DNA of 64,000 bases, from the NCBI GenBank assembly GCA_030587405.1, contig JAUQZD010000049.1, positions 59,710-123,709 of the forward strand, in the 5' to 3' direction. Numbering within the stretch: the stretch's first letter is position 1; each line of letters begins with the position of its first letter. Origin of the DNA: Candidatus Freyrarchaeum guaymasense. Its GTDB lineage: Archaea; Asgardarchaeota; Jordarchaeia; Jordarchaeales; Freyrarchaeaceae. Made by a program: the position numbers and the translations under genes. Under the pieces are notes generated by a model, which saw nothing but the letters and a program-made list of their open reading frames with translations, made no database searches and was not told the origin of the DNA. Positions 35,139 to 43,760 of this stretch are shown in pieces.

Positions 35139-35525
35139 TCACTTAACCTTTACAATGGCTTCTACTGGGCATACATCTATACACCTTAGACATCCGATGC
35201 AAGAATCCTTTACCAAGCTTATTCTGAATGTGTAGGTATCAAGTTGTATAGCGTCCGTGGGGCATATAGAGTAACAAGCTCCGCAATGTACGCACATGTT
35301 TTCAAGAATTTCAACGTATTTCCTTGCTTCAACTTCAACTCCTCTCCGTTCAAATGCATTACGTATTTCGTCTGCTCTTTCGTCTGGAACTTCTAGCAGC
35401 ATTTCCCCGCCTTTCTCGTTGAGGGAAGCACTCAAAATGTTTATACTTATCCCTGTCTCTAAGATGACATCTGATGTAATTGCCTCCCTGACCCTTTCCG
35501 TATTAAATCTTACCAGTAGCTTCAA
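35139..35525 (-). CDS. NIL-domain two-cluster ferredoxin of homocysteine synthesis (MA1822-like)
   Basis: 128 residues: an N-terminal NIL/ACT-like domain of about 75 residues, then two [4Fe-4S] motifs, CVHCGACYSICPTDA near residue 78 and CIGCLRCIDVCPVEA near 108. In Methanosarcina a protein of this type works with a DUF39 protein to make homocysteine from aspartate semialdehyde and sulfide. Here the DUF39 gene lies immediately upstream and overlaps the ribosome-binding site of this gene (GGAGGGTG, TTG start 35525). The pairing makes this role likely. Confidence 0.88.
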   Translation of the reverse strand: MKLLVRFNTERVREAITSDVILETGISINILSASLNEKGGEMLLEVPDERADEIRNAFERRGVEVEARKYVEILENMCVHCGACYSICPTDAIQLDTYTFRISLVKDSCIGCLRCIDVCPVEAIVKVK

Positions 35526-35529
35526 CTTT

Positions 35530-37068
35530 TCACCCTCCAGCGACGAGCCTTGATAGATCCTCGCTGGTAACTATCCCCAAAACCTTTCGGTGAGCATCGA
35601 TTACTGGAAGCGCGGATATGTCATGATCTCTCATCCGCTTTGCAGCCACGTCGACTGGCTCATCTGGCCCCACGGAGATAACATTTTGCGTTATTATTTC
35701 TGGTAAGCTTCTTTTCTTTTGAGCTACAGCCTTCGTCACGTCAAAGGATGTTACTATTCCGCTTAGCCGCCCATCGTCGTCCACAACCACTATATGATTC
35801 ACGTTTTTTGACACTATGGTTTCTGCTACCGCTTCTATGCTGTCCTCGAGTCTACAGGTTACTGCGGGACGCATTATCGAGCTGACATACTTTATCTCTT
35901 TAGTCATCTTCATAGGTTTAAACTCCGTGTCTCTCGGTAACCGTTCCACAGGTGCTGAAAGGAGGAAGGTTCCCTCTTCAATCCATTTTTTCAGGGTCTC
36001 AGCGATTTCTCTGGCCATGCTTATGCTTGAAAGAGGGGAAACTTTAACGGTTTCCCCGTTAAGTTCGATCTTGCCGGATTTCAGTTCACTATATGTAACT
36101 TCTCTGACAGCAGGCCTTTGCCGTCTTGGAACGCCATAATCAATAACACGAGTCAATATTTCTTCATCACTTACAGCAGTTTTCAAGGCTAACCTCTGAT
36201 TGAGTATAGGTATGGGAACGCCCACGCCGACAAACATTGTAGTGCCATACTTTGTAAGTACGGCACCTCTTAAATATCTCGGACTCATCTTTTTGAGGTC
36301 TCCTTTAACCATCAACGTCCCAAACTGGTTTGTCGGATCATGCTGTGTTCCCTCCCCTATCACGTAGCCGACGCCGCCTCCTAGGAATATGCGTGTTCCA
36401 ACGCCGATGGTCTCATAGTCTGGGTCGTTGCAGAGAGGATTTAGACATCCTGCCCCTGAGAAGGTCACGTTACCATAATGTGGGAGCAGCTTTCCCATGT
36501 AAGTATAAATGGTTTCATCACGGCTATTAGTGGCGGCGTTGTATCGTTGATACGCGTTTCGAGGGTTGCACAGGATCGCTTGGTTTAAATCATTAATGGT
36601 TATGATTGTTTCGACACGTGTTCTAGGATAACAATCTGTTCCGTACGCTGTAGCTCTGACTTCTATTTCTTTGCCGGCAACTAGATCCTCTATTACGTGT
36701 CCGCCGCCATACTTAAACGGCTTAGTCTCACTCATCTTCGTTACACCTATGTAACAGTCGACGGCTGCTCCACCATGATAGGCTTCAACGTCGTTAAGCC
36801 AAACACGCTCCATTTTTATTGGCGGATCGGCATGGCCAAAGTTAAGGAATGCACCGCTACTACACATGCAACCGAAGGTGCCTGTTGTCACAACGTCTAC
36901 CTCTTTGGCCGCCTTCGCTACACCTGATTCTTCAACGATCTTTACCATTTCTTCTGCGGTAACTACCACCGCGTCCCCTCGCCTTATTTTCTCGTTGATT
37001 TCATCGTAGCTTCTTATCGGTTTATCATCGATTTTTTCAAGTTTCTCATGGGGCGTTCTGACTTTCAA
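35530..37068 (-). CDS. DUF39 homocysteine-biosynthesis protein with CBS pair (MA1821-like)
   Basis: 512 residues. Residues about 1-370 are the DUF39 domain (TTGTFGCMCSSGAFLNFGH near 62, FSGAGCLNPLCNDPDYE near 200, with conserved Cys), followed by a CBS-domain pair near 390-510 (SIMRPAVTCR...VDDDGRLSGIVTS, then QNVISVGPDEPVD). The family sulfurates an aspartate-semialdehyde-derived intermediate to homocysteine; CBS domains may sense adenosyl compounds. It starts at TTG 37068 seven bases or so behind GGAGGTG and is co-transcribed with the NIL-ferredoxin gene. Confidence 0.9.
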   Translation of the reverse strand: MKVRTPHEKLEKIDDKPIRSYDEINEKIRRGDAVVVTAEEMVKIVEESGVAKAAKEVDVVTTGTFGCMCSSGAFLNFGHADPPIKMERVWLNDVEAYHGGAAVDCYIGVTKMSETKPFKYGGGHVIEDLVAGKEIEVRATAYGTDCYPRTRVETIITINDLNQAILCNPRNAYQRYNAATNSRDETIYTYMGKLLPHYGNVTFSGAGCLNPLCNDPDYETIGVGTRIFLGGGVGYVIGEGTQHDPTNQFGTLMVKGDLKKMSPRYLRGAVLTKYGTTMFVGVGVPIPILNQRLALKTAVSDEEILTRVIDYGVPRRQRPAVREVTYSELKSGKIELNGETVKVSPLSSISMAREIAETLKKWIEEGTFLLSAPVERLPRDTEFKPMKMTKEIKYVSSIMRPAVTCRLEDSIEAVAETIVSKNVNHIVVVDDDGRLSGIVTSFDVTKAVAQKKRSLPEIITQNVISVGPDEPVDVAAKRMRDHDISALPVIDAHRKVLGIVTSEDLSRLVAGG

Positions 37069-37243
37069 GGAAACACCTCCTAGTGGGTAGGAAAATTAAT
37101 GCTTAAAAGTATATAATTTTTTCGGTTAATTATGATTACCAGGAATAAAACGGATGATAAATGAAAAATATGGAAGGCTGTAAGGAAGCGTCATGACAAA
37201 AACGAAGTAACAACGAAAAAATTAATGTTACTGGAAAATAAAA

Positions 37244-37251
37244 TTATAAAT
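37244..37251 (+). promoter_or_regulatory. TATA box of the RING-like membrane protein gene
   Basis: TTATAAAT lies 20 bases before ATG 37264. Transcription would begin close to 37270, so the message is probably leaderless and the in-frame ATG at 37225, upstream of the TATA box, cannot be the start. Confidence 0.55.
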
Positions 37252-37263
37252 AGCATTCCGGTG

Positions 37264-38082
37264 ATGGCGTTGACTGAAATAGCCAAGACGAAGTTAAGGC
37301 GAAGGTTAATGTGGCTCCTTTTATTCTCAGGGGGTTTTGCTGCTTATTGCGCCGCCGACATATACTCGTATTACACTTATGGTCGATTCGAGGACTTATT
37401 CAGATGGTTAATATACAACGTGATTGCTTTAAGTATGAACATGGCGCCCGTTCAGTACCCGGCTACCTTCCCCGTACTAAGCATCGTTTTCCTAGCATGC
37501 ATATCGACCTGCACTATTTACTCTGTTTTAAGGACAAGGCAAGCCATAAGGATTCTAGAAAAGTATGATAAGGAGGGGGGGGGACACCCGGTACTACAAC
37601 TACTCAGGGTTGGCCTATTCAAAGAGGCTGTAGACCTTTATTTTGATGAGGGAAGAAGTTATGAGTGCGCAAACTTTCTTTACGGCGCGTTCCTCAGGAA
37701 TCCTCCACTTCTTAGGCACGTGTGGCAGATTGTTTCGTCTAGACTGCAAGGTAAGAGTCTAGTGGAGGAGGCCGAAAAGCTTCTTTTAATATCAGAGGAC
37801 GCGCCAAGGGAGATCAGAATGCAGATTAGGGATATGCTGATAGAGGGAGGAGTTTACGAGGTAGGCTCCCCTGAGGAGGCGGAATGGCTCGAAAGGGCGA
37901 TACGCGAAGAGGAGGAAGAAAATAAGTGTATAATATGTGGGAAGAAGCTTGGGGTGGATGACGAACATTTGATTTGTCCGTTTTGCTTCGGAAAGGCGTG
38001 TAAAGAGCACTTGCATGATTACTTTGAGAAGGAGGAGAAATGTCCAAAGTGTAAGATGCCGATAAAAAAATATTTCATTTAG
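37264..38082 (+). CDS. Membrane protein with C-terminal RING-like zinc finger
   Basis: About 272 residues. Two hydrophobic segments near residues 17-35 (MWLLLFSGGFAAYCAA) and 65-90 (TFPVLSIVFLACISTCTIYS) anchor it; a helical, TPR-like region follows (FKEAVDLYFDEG). The C-terminal 50 residues hold eight potential zinc ligands: CIIC, CPFC, a Cys and His in CKEHLH, and CPKC, spaced like a cross-brace RING/treble-clef finger, although the order (C2-C2-CH-C2) is not exactly classical RING. A ubiquitin-ligase role would need E1/E2 genes, not seen here. The start (ATG 37264 or TTG 37270) follows from the TATA position. The stop overlaps the convergent neighbour by 4 bp. Confidence 0.65.
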   Translation: MALTEIAKTKLRRRLMWLLLFSGGFAAYCAADIYSYYTYGRFEDLFRWLIYNVIALSMNMAPVQYPATFPVLSIVFLACISTCTIYSVLRTRQAIRILEKYDKEGGGHPVLQLLRVGLFKEAVDLYFDEGRSYECANFLYGAFLRNPPLLRHVWQIVSSRLQGKSLVEEAEKLLLISEDAPREIRMQIRDMLIEGGVYEVGSPEEAEWLERAIREEEEENKCIICGKKLGVDDEHLICPFCFGKACKEHLHDYFEKEEKCPKCKMPIKKYFI

Positions 38083-38648
38083 ATGGGTTTGCAGAGTATG
38101 GCGTGGACCCGTAGGTCTAGGAAATGAGATGATTCTGCGGGTTTAAGGACAACTGCCGTATCGGCTCCTCTCCCTGTCCCTCCAATTGCTATTACATCCT
38201 TGTCTACTGGTATTAGGCCGGCGTCCGCGGCCATGAGGGAGATCTCTATGCATACTTTAAATCCATCGCAAATTACAGATCTGAACGTTCGTGCGATCAA
38301 GTCTACGGGCATCCATACTCCGAGCTTATTTCTAAATGCGCGTTCAACACCCGAAAGTGCATGGATACATGTTAGAACCTTTACTCCTCTCTTTTCAAGT
38401 GTTTCCCTAGCTTCACTGCTAAACTCTTGCTCGCCTGATTTAACGAAACCATAGCTATGGGTGACGACGACGAGGTTAAATTCTTCTGGAGGGAATAACT
38501 CAACTGCCTTTAGAGCCGTGGCACCTGTTGTGGATGCTATAACTACGTCTTTCACCTGATTTGCTTCTGCGAACGATTTGGCGATCTTTAGCGTTTCATC
38601 GGTGTTCTTTGGACCGGGTGCGTTGAAGAGCACGGTTTCAACCTTCAA
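38079..38648 (-). CDS. Stand-alone pyruvate kinase alpha/beta-like domain protein
   Basis: About 189 residues. GPKNTDETLKIAKSFAEA near the N-terminus, VIASTTGATALKA and a final GTGRGADTAVVLKP match the small archaeal family related to the C-terminal domain of pyruvate kinase. There is no catalytic barrel, so it is not a pyruvate kinase; its own role is unknown, perhaps nucleotide or phosphate binding. I set the start at TTG 38648, because a TATA-like TTTATACG near 38695 and a 14 bp tandem repeat at 38663 lie inside the longer frame. Confidence 0.72.
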   Translation of the reverse strand: MKVETVLFNAPGPKNTDETLKIAKSFAEANQVKDVVIASTTGATALKAVELFPPEEFNLVVVTHSYGFVKSGEQEFSSEARETLEKRGVKVLTCIHALSGVERAFRNKLGVWMPVDLIARTFRSVICDGFKVCIEISLMAADAGLIPVDKDVIAIGGTGRGADTAVVLKPAESSHFLDLRVHAILCKPI

Positions 38649-38662
38649 AAGAAAACGCACCA

Positions 38663-38690
38663 CCCACGGTTTTTCGCCCACGGTTTTTCG
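38663..38690. repeat. Tandem 14 bp repeat, two copies
   Basis: CCCACGGTTTTTCG occurs twice in direct succession in the leader of the pyruvate-kinase-domain gene. The unit is not a multiple of three and follows a TATA-like element, consistent with noncoding DNA. It may be a regulator-binding site or a simple duplication. Confidence 0.7.
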
Positions 38691-38836
38691 TATACGTATA
38701 AACATGCAAATTTCTCAATAAAAAGGTTGAGGAGAATAATGATCTTACTTAAGAGAGAGGCGATGGACTACTTAACATTTTTATAGGCAATAATGTGTTT
38801 TATCTTAGCTTAATGGAGTTTTAGGAGGGAAAATGG

Positions 38837-39031
38837 ATGTTGCTGCCGCTTCAGTTTATAATGGGAGTAACATACTTGGTAATTGCGTTATGGTGCATTG
38901 TCGCTATTATCTTAGCGGTCTGGGTCTACAGGGATGCTGAGGAGAGAGGAATGGAAGGCGCCCTCTGGCTAATAATAGTGCTTTTAACAGGCATTATAGG
39001 GCTAATAATTTACTTGATAGTTAGAGAGTAG
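38837..39031 (+). CDS. Small two-helix membrane protein (PLDc_N-like)
   Basis: 64 residues with two membrane segments, about 10-30 (VTYLVIALWCIVAIILAVWV) and 42-62, joined by YRDAEERGMEG. The RDAEERG loop followed by LWLIIVLLTGIIGLIIY is typical of small archaeal membrane proteins that resemble the N-terminal membrane region of cardiolipin-synthase-type enzymes. No catalytic domain is attached. The start is ATG 38837, eight bases behind GGAGG; an ATG at 38833 is in another frame. Function unknown. Confidence 0.72.
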   Translation: MLLPLQFIMGVTYLVIALWCIVAIILAVWVYRDAEERGMEGALWLIIVLLTGIIGLIIYLIVRE

Positions 39032-39107
39032 TGGAGCAGCCACCTGACCCCTCTTTTTAACTAATTAACTAAATATTTTTTTCCTAAAGTACATGTGAGG
39101 TGGATTA

Positions 39108-39572
39108 ATGAATGTTTCTAGGGAGAGAGTTAAGAAGTTCCTGCTTTTCCTTCTTTCACATCACACAGAGGAGTATGCACATAGAACTTTAAAGGTTAGG
39201 TTTCGTGGGCGTGAATTGCGGCTGTGTGCTCGTTGCAGTGGATTGACAATCGGGTTCATCTTGGGAATTATAGTTCAGTTTTATGTTTGGAAGTGGCTTT
39301 ACGTTCCAGAGCCTCTAGCGATGCTTATAGTTACCTTGTTTCTGACACCAGCTCTAGTCGATTGGGGAACGCAGAGTGTTCTTGGAAGGGAGAGTAAAAA
39401 CTGGTTGAGGGTTGCTACGGGGTGTCTGCTTGGGTTTGGAATAGGGTTCACTCGGTTCATTGAGCTCTCACGGTTACTACTTCTCGTATCCTTCTTTTAC
39501 GTAGTAGCGGTGATTATCGTTTTCTTTAGAGTTAAGAGGAAAAGTACATTTTCCGAAGACTATAAGAGGTAA
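39108..39572 (+). CDS. DUF2085 predicted membrane protein
   Basis: 154 residues. The N-terminal soluble part contains LCARCSGLTIG near residue 40, and PALVDWGTQ lies near 84 at the end of the second membrane segment; both blocks define DUF2085. Four membrane segments are visible. The conserved Cys pair suggests metal binding or redox. Start ATG 39108 behind GAGGTGG. No function is established for the family, and neighbours give no clear clue. Confidence 0.75.
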   Translation: MNVSRERVKKFLLFLLSHHTEEYAHRTLKVRFRGRELRLCARCSGLTIGFILGIIVQFYVWKWLYVPEPLAMLIVTLFLTPALVDWGTQSVLGRESKNWLRVATGCLLGFGIGFTRFIELSRLLLLVSFFYVVAVIIVFFRVKRKSTFSEDYKR

Positions 39573-39653
39573 GGATGAGAAAGAATAGCTGAGGGTTGCG
39601 CGAAGTGATCTTAGTATTACAGAAGTTTAAGTGCGGCGGCTGGAGGGGAAAGG

Positions 39654-40919
39654 ATGGAAGTTGATGTTTACCTACCTAAGAGAGTGGTCATCTATGAGGA
39701 TCGGAGCCGACAGTATGTGCTTAAGAGGAGCTTAAAGGTTATCAGTGCTGTCTTCGAGAGACTTGACGAGTACATTAAAAAACGTGACACGCTCGGCATC
39801 CTTAAAATGCTTTCAGACGAGTTTGAGAGGAAGAGCTTCTACCTTGTAGCGTCAGAGTGGGCTAAAGAGGAGGAAAGCGTCTTCGAAAAGATCGGGTTCA
39901 CAATGAAGCTTCCAGGATTGAGGGAGGGGGAGGAGAGGTATGTAATATACGTCCTCATGGCATACAGTAAAGGGTTTACCGTTGCCCCTGACATGGCGCA
40001 TCACCCTGGCGACTTGGAGAGGGTCATAATCTTTAGCTACCCAAGCGATGGAAAGCGAGCTTACTATTACCTTAACACTGCAGCTCACGGTTTTCCATCC
40101 CTGTTCTTGGGGAGTCTTGGGGTGAAGGGTAGCCTTAGAGAGGCTCTTAAAGGATATTGCTTTTACTTTAAGCCGGGAGATCATGCTTTAGGCTTGATGA
40201 AAAAGGAGAGAACAATGATCTTTAGGATGTTCTGGGATAGGCTTAACATGCTACTAGAGAAAATTGGTTTCAAAAGGATTTTGGACGTTATTCTTGACAT
40301 GCTCATGGGGGCTTCAGCTGCCGTAGGCTTTACTCTAGAGCAGGAAATGCACAAGTTTTACTTGCTGGAACACGAGGAGATCAGAGATAAGCTTGGGGTG
40401 AACCTAGATGGGTTTCTAAATGCTGTGGTGGAGTTGGACAGGAAGATCGAGGAGATGAAGAGAGGGGGTGTGGACTCTGAGCTGAGGAGAGTACTAAACA
40501 AGATTTCAGATTTCTTATGGCGCACCCCTATAAAGGAAATATCTAATGAAGCGGATAGCATCCTGAGAGAATTTTCCAGCGTTCTTGATGATGAGATTGT
40601 TCGGGAAGTTAAGGAGATCCAGCTTTACCTTGACTCATCCCTTAAGAGGGTTCAAGACCTTAAAAGGGAGAGCGTGATGAACCCGGAAAAGTACCTTGAA
40701 AGCAGAGGTATTAGAGAGCTTTCAAACCTTTCACTCATGGCAAAGGTAACGATTCCCCTTGGACTTGAAATGCTCTTAGGAAAGCCTCTTTACGACTGGG
40801 GGTATCCTGAGAAAGCACCATTAAAGGATAAGATAGGGAGGGTGCTGTTTACGTTCTCGGACATAGCCTACAGGCTGTTCCAAGAGGCAATCATGGATTT
40901 GGAAGCTAGGGTTATGTGA
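39654..40919 (+). CDS. Uncharacterised 421-residue protein
   Basis: I do not recognise this protein. The first 190 residues mix strands and helices (FTVAPDMAHHPGDLERVIIFSYPSDGK split by turns), with His and Asp residues that could bind metal, but no known motif. The second half is helical, with heptad-like stretches (FLNAVVELDRKIEEMKRG) and a hydrophobic patch near residue 220 (ILDMLMGASAAVGFTL). ATG 39654 lies behind GGAGGGGAAAGG. It stands close to other unexplained helical proteins of this region. Confidence 0.6.
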   Translation: MEVDVYLPKRVVIYEDRSRQYVLKRSLKVISAVFERLDEYIKKRDTLGILKMLSDEFERKSFYLVASEWAKEEESVFEKIGFTMKLPGLREGEERYVIYVLMAYSKGFTVAPDMAHHPGDLERVIIFSYPSDGKRAYYYLNTAAHGFPSLFLGSLGVKGSLREALKGYCFYFKPGDHALGLMKKERTMIFRMFWDRLNMLLEKIGFKRILDVILDMLMGASAAVGFTLEQEMHKFYLLEHEEIRDKLGVNLDGFLNAVVELDRKIEEMKRGGVDSELRRVLNKISDFLWRTPIKEISNEADSILREFSSVLDDEIVREVKEIQLYLDSSLKRVQDLKRESVMNPEKYLESRGIRELSNLSLMAKVTIPLGLEMLLGKPLYDWGYPEKAPLKDKIGRVLFTFSDIAYRLFQEAIMDLEARVM

Positions 40920-40960
40920 AAAAGCGAAAGAAACGCTCAAAACGTGTAATGAACAGTGGG

Positions 40961-41791
40961 TCATCCTTCTTTAGCTTTCTTCATGTATTTTTCGGCTACT
41001 TTAATGGAGTACGCAGGGTTTTCTCTCAGCTCCACTATGAAGAAGCGTGTTTTTGTAAGGGAGTTAAATACAAAGTTAAAGTCGATGTGTCCCTCCCCTA
41101 GTGGGAGAGGGGCGTGATCTACTCCATTATTATCAGCTAAGTGTACTTCAAGTATGTGGTTTTTTAAGCGCCGAACATATTCTTTTAAGCTGACGTCTCC
41201 CATCTTAACCTCACGGTAGTATGCGTGAGGTAGGTCGAGGCAGAATGCCGCAAGGCCCTCATTGATTATGCTCACTACGTGCTTAAAATGACTTAGAAAG
41301 ATCGAGTCGTCGTAGGGATGATTCTCCACCAAGAGTAGGACGCCTAGGTTCTCGCAGTGCCTTGATAACTCCTTAAGAAACGATTTCTCCGCCTCCCAGT
41401 GGAGGAGCCTATGTTTTTCATCGAGACGAGCAGAACCATTGCAGTCGCACCCCCCATAGTGTAGTACTGCAGCTAAGACACCTCTAGAGGCGGCATCGGA
41501 AAGAACGTTCTTGAAACTACTCAGCCACCTTCTTCTTAAGGATGAATCCAGTGTGGCAATGTTTATGCTCCTTCCCTCCAAAAAGATCCTATTGCCATCC
41601 CTAATTACAGGATGGTACTCGCGAAATGGCAAATGAATGGAGACTATTTTCTCAAAATCTTCGAAAGAATAACCCCGTTCAACCTGAAGTTCGAACCAGC
41701 ATGACTTTAATTCTTCCGGTATCGGTAGGGGGGCAACGTATCCGTTTCCTCGATGAAGGAAGCATCCTGACGACACGCCCAAGATACGCTT
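40961..41791 (-). CDS. Xylose-isomerase-like TIM barrel (AP endonuclease family 2 fold)
   Basis: 276 residues. Repeating barrel strands end in metal-ligand-like positions: SIHLPF near residue 50, LLVENHPY near 155, FCLDLPHAYY near 185, EVHLADNNGVDHAPLPLGEG near 215 and IVELRE near 250. This is the fold of endonuclease IV and sugar isomerases/epimerases. A DNA-repair or sugar-isomerase role cannot be told apart. The start is ATG 41791, six bases behind GGAGG; the longer frame lacks a ribosome-binding site. Confidence 0.78.
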   Translation of the reverse strand, partial: KRILGVSSGCFLHRGNGYVAPLPIPEELKSCWFELQVERGYSFEDFEKIVSIHLPFREYHPVIRDGNRIFLEGRSINIATLDSSLRRRWLSSFKNVLSDAASRGVLAAVLHYGGCDCNGSARLDEKHRLLHWEAEKSFLKELSRHCENLGVLLLVENHPYDDSIFLSHFKHVVSIINEGLAAFCLDLPHAYYREVKMGDVSLKEYVRRLKNHILEVHLADNNGVDHAPLPLGEGHIDFNFVFNSLTKTRFFIVELRENPAYSIKVAEKYMKKAKEG

Positions 41792-41916
41792 CATACAAGG
41801 CCTCCAAGATGATGAGCCATTAACTCTTAGCATCGCAGCAAATTAAGTGGCAACTCAACATGAAAAGCAACGCTTATATAAAAAGTGCCTGTAAAACATG
41901 TAAGGGAGGGGAAAAC

Positions 41917-42789
41917 ATGATCCCCGAACAGTACGTTTCAAGTACGCTTATTATAGGGTTATGGTTCACCGTTGTGGGTTACTACTTCTTGCTCTTCTTT
42001 TACTTAACCTTTTTTAAGTGGAGAAAGGATAGAAACCTGTTCCACCTATCTCTCGCTGTTTTCTTCATCACCCTCGCTATAGGAAGAGGATTCTTCATAG
42101 TATACGATTTTTACGCTAGACCGTGGATAATACCCCTTACCCTCGGCGCTTTCTCCTCCATGACAGTGCCATATCCCCAATTTGTCCCCGCAGTATTCAC
42201 GTATAGTCCTTGGAGTTGGCGTTTAGGATCCTTCTGGCAATGGGTTAGTGTCGCTTTCATAGTATTAGGAACATCTTATGTTTGGTTTGAGAACAAATGG
42301 GTCAGAAGAACCCTTCACATCCCCCCATTCATCATTGCAGCATTGTTAATTCTGCTTCCTGAAAACATGCTCTTCGGGTACGGTATCGACACGATAAACT
42401 TATATATGCCTCCTTTCTCAGCGGAGCCATATGAAAAGTTTTTGGTATGGCTTGGATTCGACCCGTTCAGCCCATATTTCCCCTTGAAGTGTGTTATTGC
42501 TTACCAGCCAAGTGGAACAATATACTTGACTATAAACTATGTATTGGCTTCTCTTTACTCAATATTTGTCCCACTACTTTTCTTTTACATAGCTTGGCAA
42601 GGAGTTGGGGTGATAAGGAGGAAGGCGTTGCTCATGGGGTTTGGCTTCACAACGTACTACATAGGCCGGGCTGTCCAAGCAGCGATCATAAAGGCGATGC
42701 TTGGGGAATGGGTTATCTTTCTAGCACCTATGATAGTGTTCCTCTCGCTAATACTGATAACAGCAGGTGTACAGTATGAAGCAGAATAA
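41917..42789 (+). CDS. Multi-pass membrane protein, unknown
   Basis: 290 residues with about six or seven membrane segments (for example LIIGLWFTVVGYYFLLFFYL, WVSVAFIVLGTSYVWF, FIIAALLILL, YVLASLYSIFVPLLFF), the layout of a small integral membrane sensor or transporter. No family motif is recognised. The start is ATG 41917 with GGGAGGGG five bases upstream; the frame further upstream (to 41860) is hydrophilic and unlikely to be translated. It ends three bases before the convergent longin-like gene. Confidence 0.65.
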   Translation: MIPEQYVSSTLIIGLWFTVVGYYFLLFFYLTFFKWRKDRNLFHLSLAVFFITLAIGRGFFIVYDFYARPWIIPLTLGAFSSMTVPYPQFVPAVFTYSPWSWRLGSFWQWVSVAFIVLGTSYVWFENKWVRRTLHIPPFIIAALLILLPENMLFGYGIDTINLYMPPFSAEPYEKFLVWLGFDPFSPYFPLKCVIAYQPSGTIYLTINYVLASLYSIFVPLLFFYIAWQGVGVIRRKALLMGFGFTTYYIGRAVQAAIIKAMLGEWVIFLAPMIVFLSLILITAGVQYEAE

Positions 42790-42792
42790 GAG

Positions 42793-43419
42793 TTAAACCC
42801 ACTCTATTAAATCTTTCTTTTCTAATTCCCCTAAGGCTTCAATCACCTTCTCTAGGGGCATGCCGAGTTCGCTTGCAATAAAATCTCTAGATTTCTTTCC
42901 GTCACATAGTTCACCAACCAAAAATGCTACCTCGCTAATGAAGCCTATGCGAACCATGCTTTTCATCAGTTTTCTCTTTAACTTTGGCTTCTTAACCTGC
43001 TCCCCAATCTTCCCATCCATTAATATTTCATCCAGTTTTGGAAGAAAATCTTTAAAGATCGACACGTCGCCATTCCATTCCCTCAAAATAACAGCGTAAT
43101 CATTAGAGAATGATGCAGCCAACTTTTTTAGAGCGGATCTGACTAGGGGGGTGCTGTCGCCCCTGTCAACTATTGCAACCGCGAGTACTTCCCCTTCAAA
43201 CGCGTAAACGATTTTATAGGTTTCCATTTCTATTTCTTGAACACGGTTTGGTTCCTTTTCCCTCTTCAACTCAGAGGAAAAGTGCCTTATTGCTGTTAGG
43301 AAGCCAGATATAAGCGTTTCGTCCATGTCGAGTTCACCATACTTTCTAAACAGCAAGTTTGTGCCACTTTTCTCGTCTATAAGGTAAACCCCGTGAATCA
43401 ACAAGATCACCTTTCCCAC
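42793..43419 (-). CDS. Longin-like protein with C-terminal winged helix
   Basis: 208 residues. Residues 1-140 parallel the 28220 gene product: a first strand ILLIHGVYLIDEKSG, SGFLTAIRHFSSEL, strand-rich middle and EWNGDVSIFKDFLPKLDEIL. This looks like a longin or roadblock-type fold, which often partners small GTPases. Residues about 150-208 (FLVGELCDGKKSRDFIASELGMPLEKV split here by turns) form a winged helix absent from the paralogue. It ends an operon with the 91-residue protein and the SHOCT-like coiled-coil protein upstream. The start, GTG 43419 or a TTG near 43404, is uncertain. Confidence 0.62.
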   Translation of the reverse strand: MGKVILLIHGVYLIDEKSGTNLLFRKYGELDMDETLISGFLTAIRHFSSELKREKEPNRVQEIEMETYKIVYAFEGEVLAVAIVDRGDSTPLVRSALKKLAASFSNDYAVILREWNGDVSIFKDFLPKLDEILMDGKIGEQVKKPKLKRKLMKSMVRIGFISEVAFLVGELCDGKKSRDFIASELGMPLEKVIEALGELEKKDLIEWV

Positions 43420-43442
43420 TCCGTTAAAATAGAATGTATTTC

Positions 43443-43718
43443 TTAGGAGATGTCTTCTTGGGAGAGGGTTATTCGTACTTCAACTTCCTCGCTTCCAAAG
43501 TCTATTTCGAATAAGGAGTTGTCAAGTGATTTCTTGCTTAGGAAGGGGACTTCAGAGAGAGCTGAAAGCCATAACTGTTTAATCTTTGACTCGTCATCCA
43601 AGCCTAGATCCTTAAGCCTTTTTAAGGGGGCGACAGCATGGATGACTATGATACGTTTCCCATTCCTACCTGTTGAAGTAGTAAAATAATACTCCCAGAC
43701 ATCTTTAAGAAACTTCAA
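43443..43718 (-). CDS. Small uncharacterised protein
   Basis: 91 residues: helix KFLKDVWEYYF, strand GKRIIVIHAVAPL, a helix, then strands NSLFEIDFGSEEVEVRITL. An alpha/beta single-domain protein; no family recognised. TTG 43718 lies seven bases behind GGAGG. It lies between the SHOCT-like coiled-coil gene and the longin-like gene and is probably co-transcribed with both. Confidence 0.6.
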   Translation of the reverse strand: MKFLKDVWEYYFTTSTGRNGKRIIVIHAVAPLKRLKDLGLDDESKIKQLWLSALSEVPFLSKKSLDNSLFEIDFGSEEVEVRITLSQEDIS

Positions 43719-43760
43719 GGTAAAACCTCCGCCAAGGATGATGATGGCTTTCTAAAAGGC

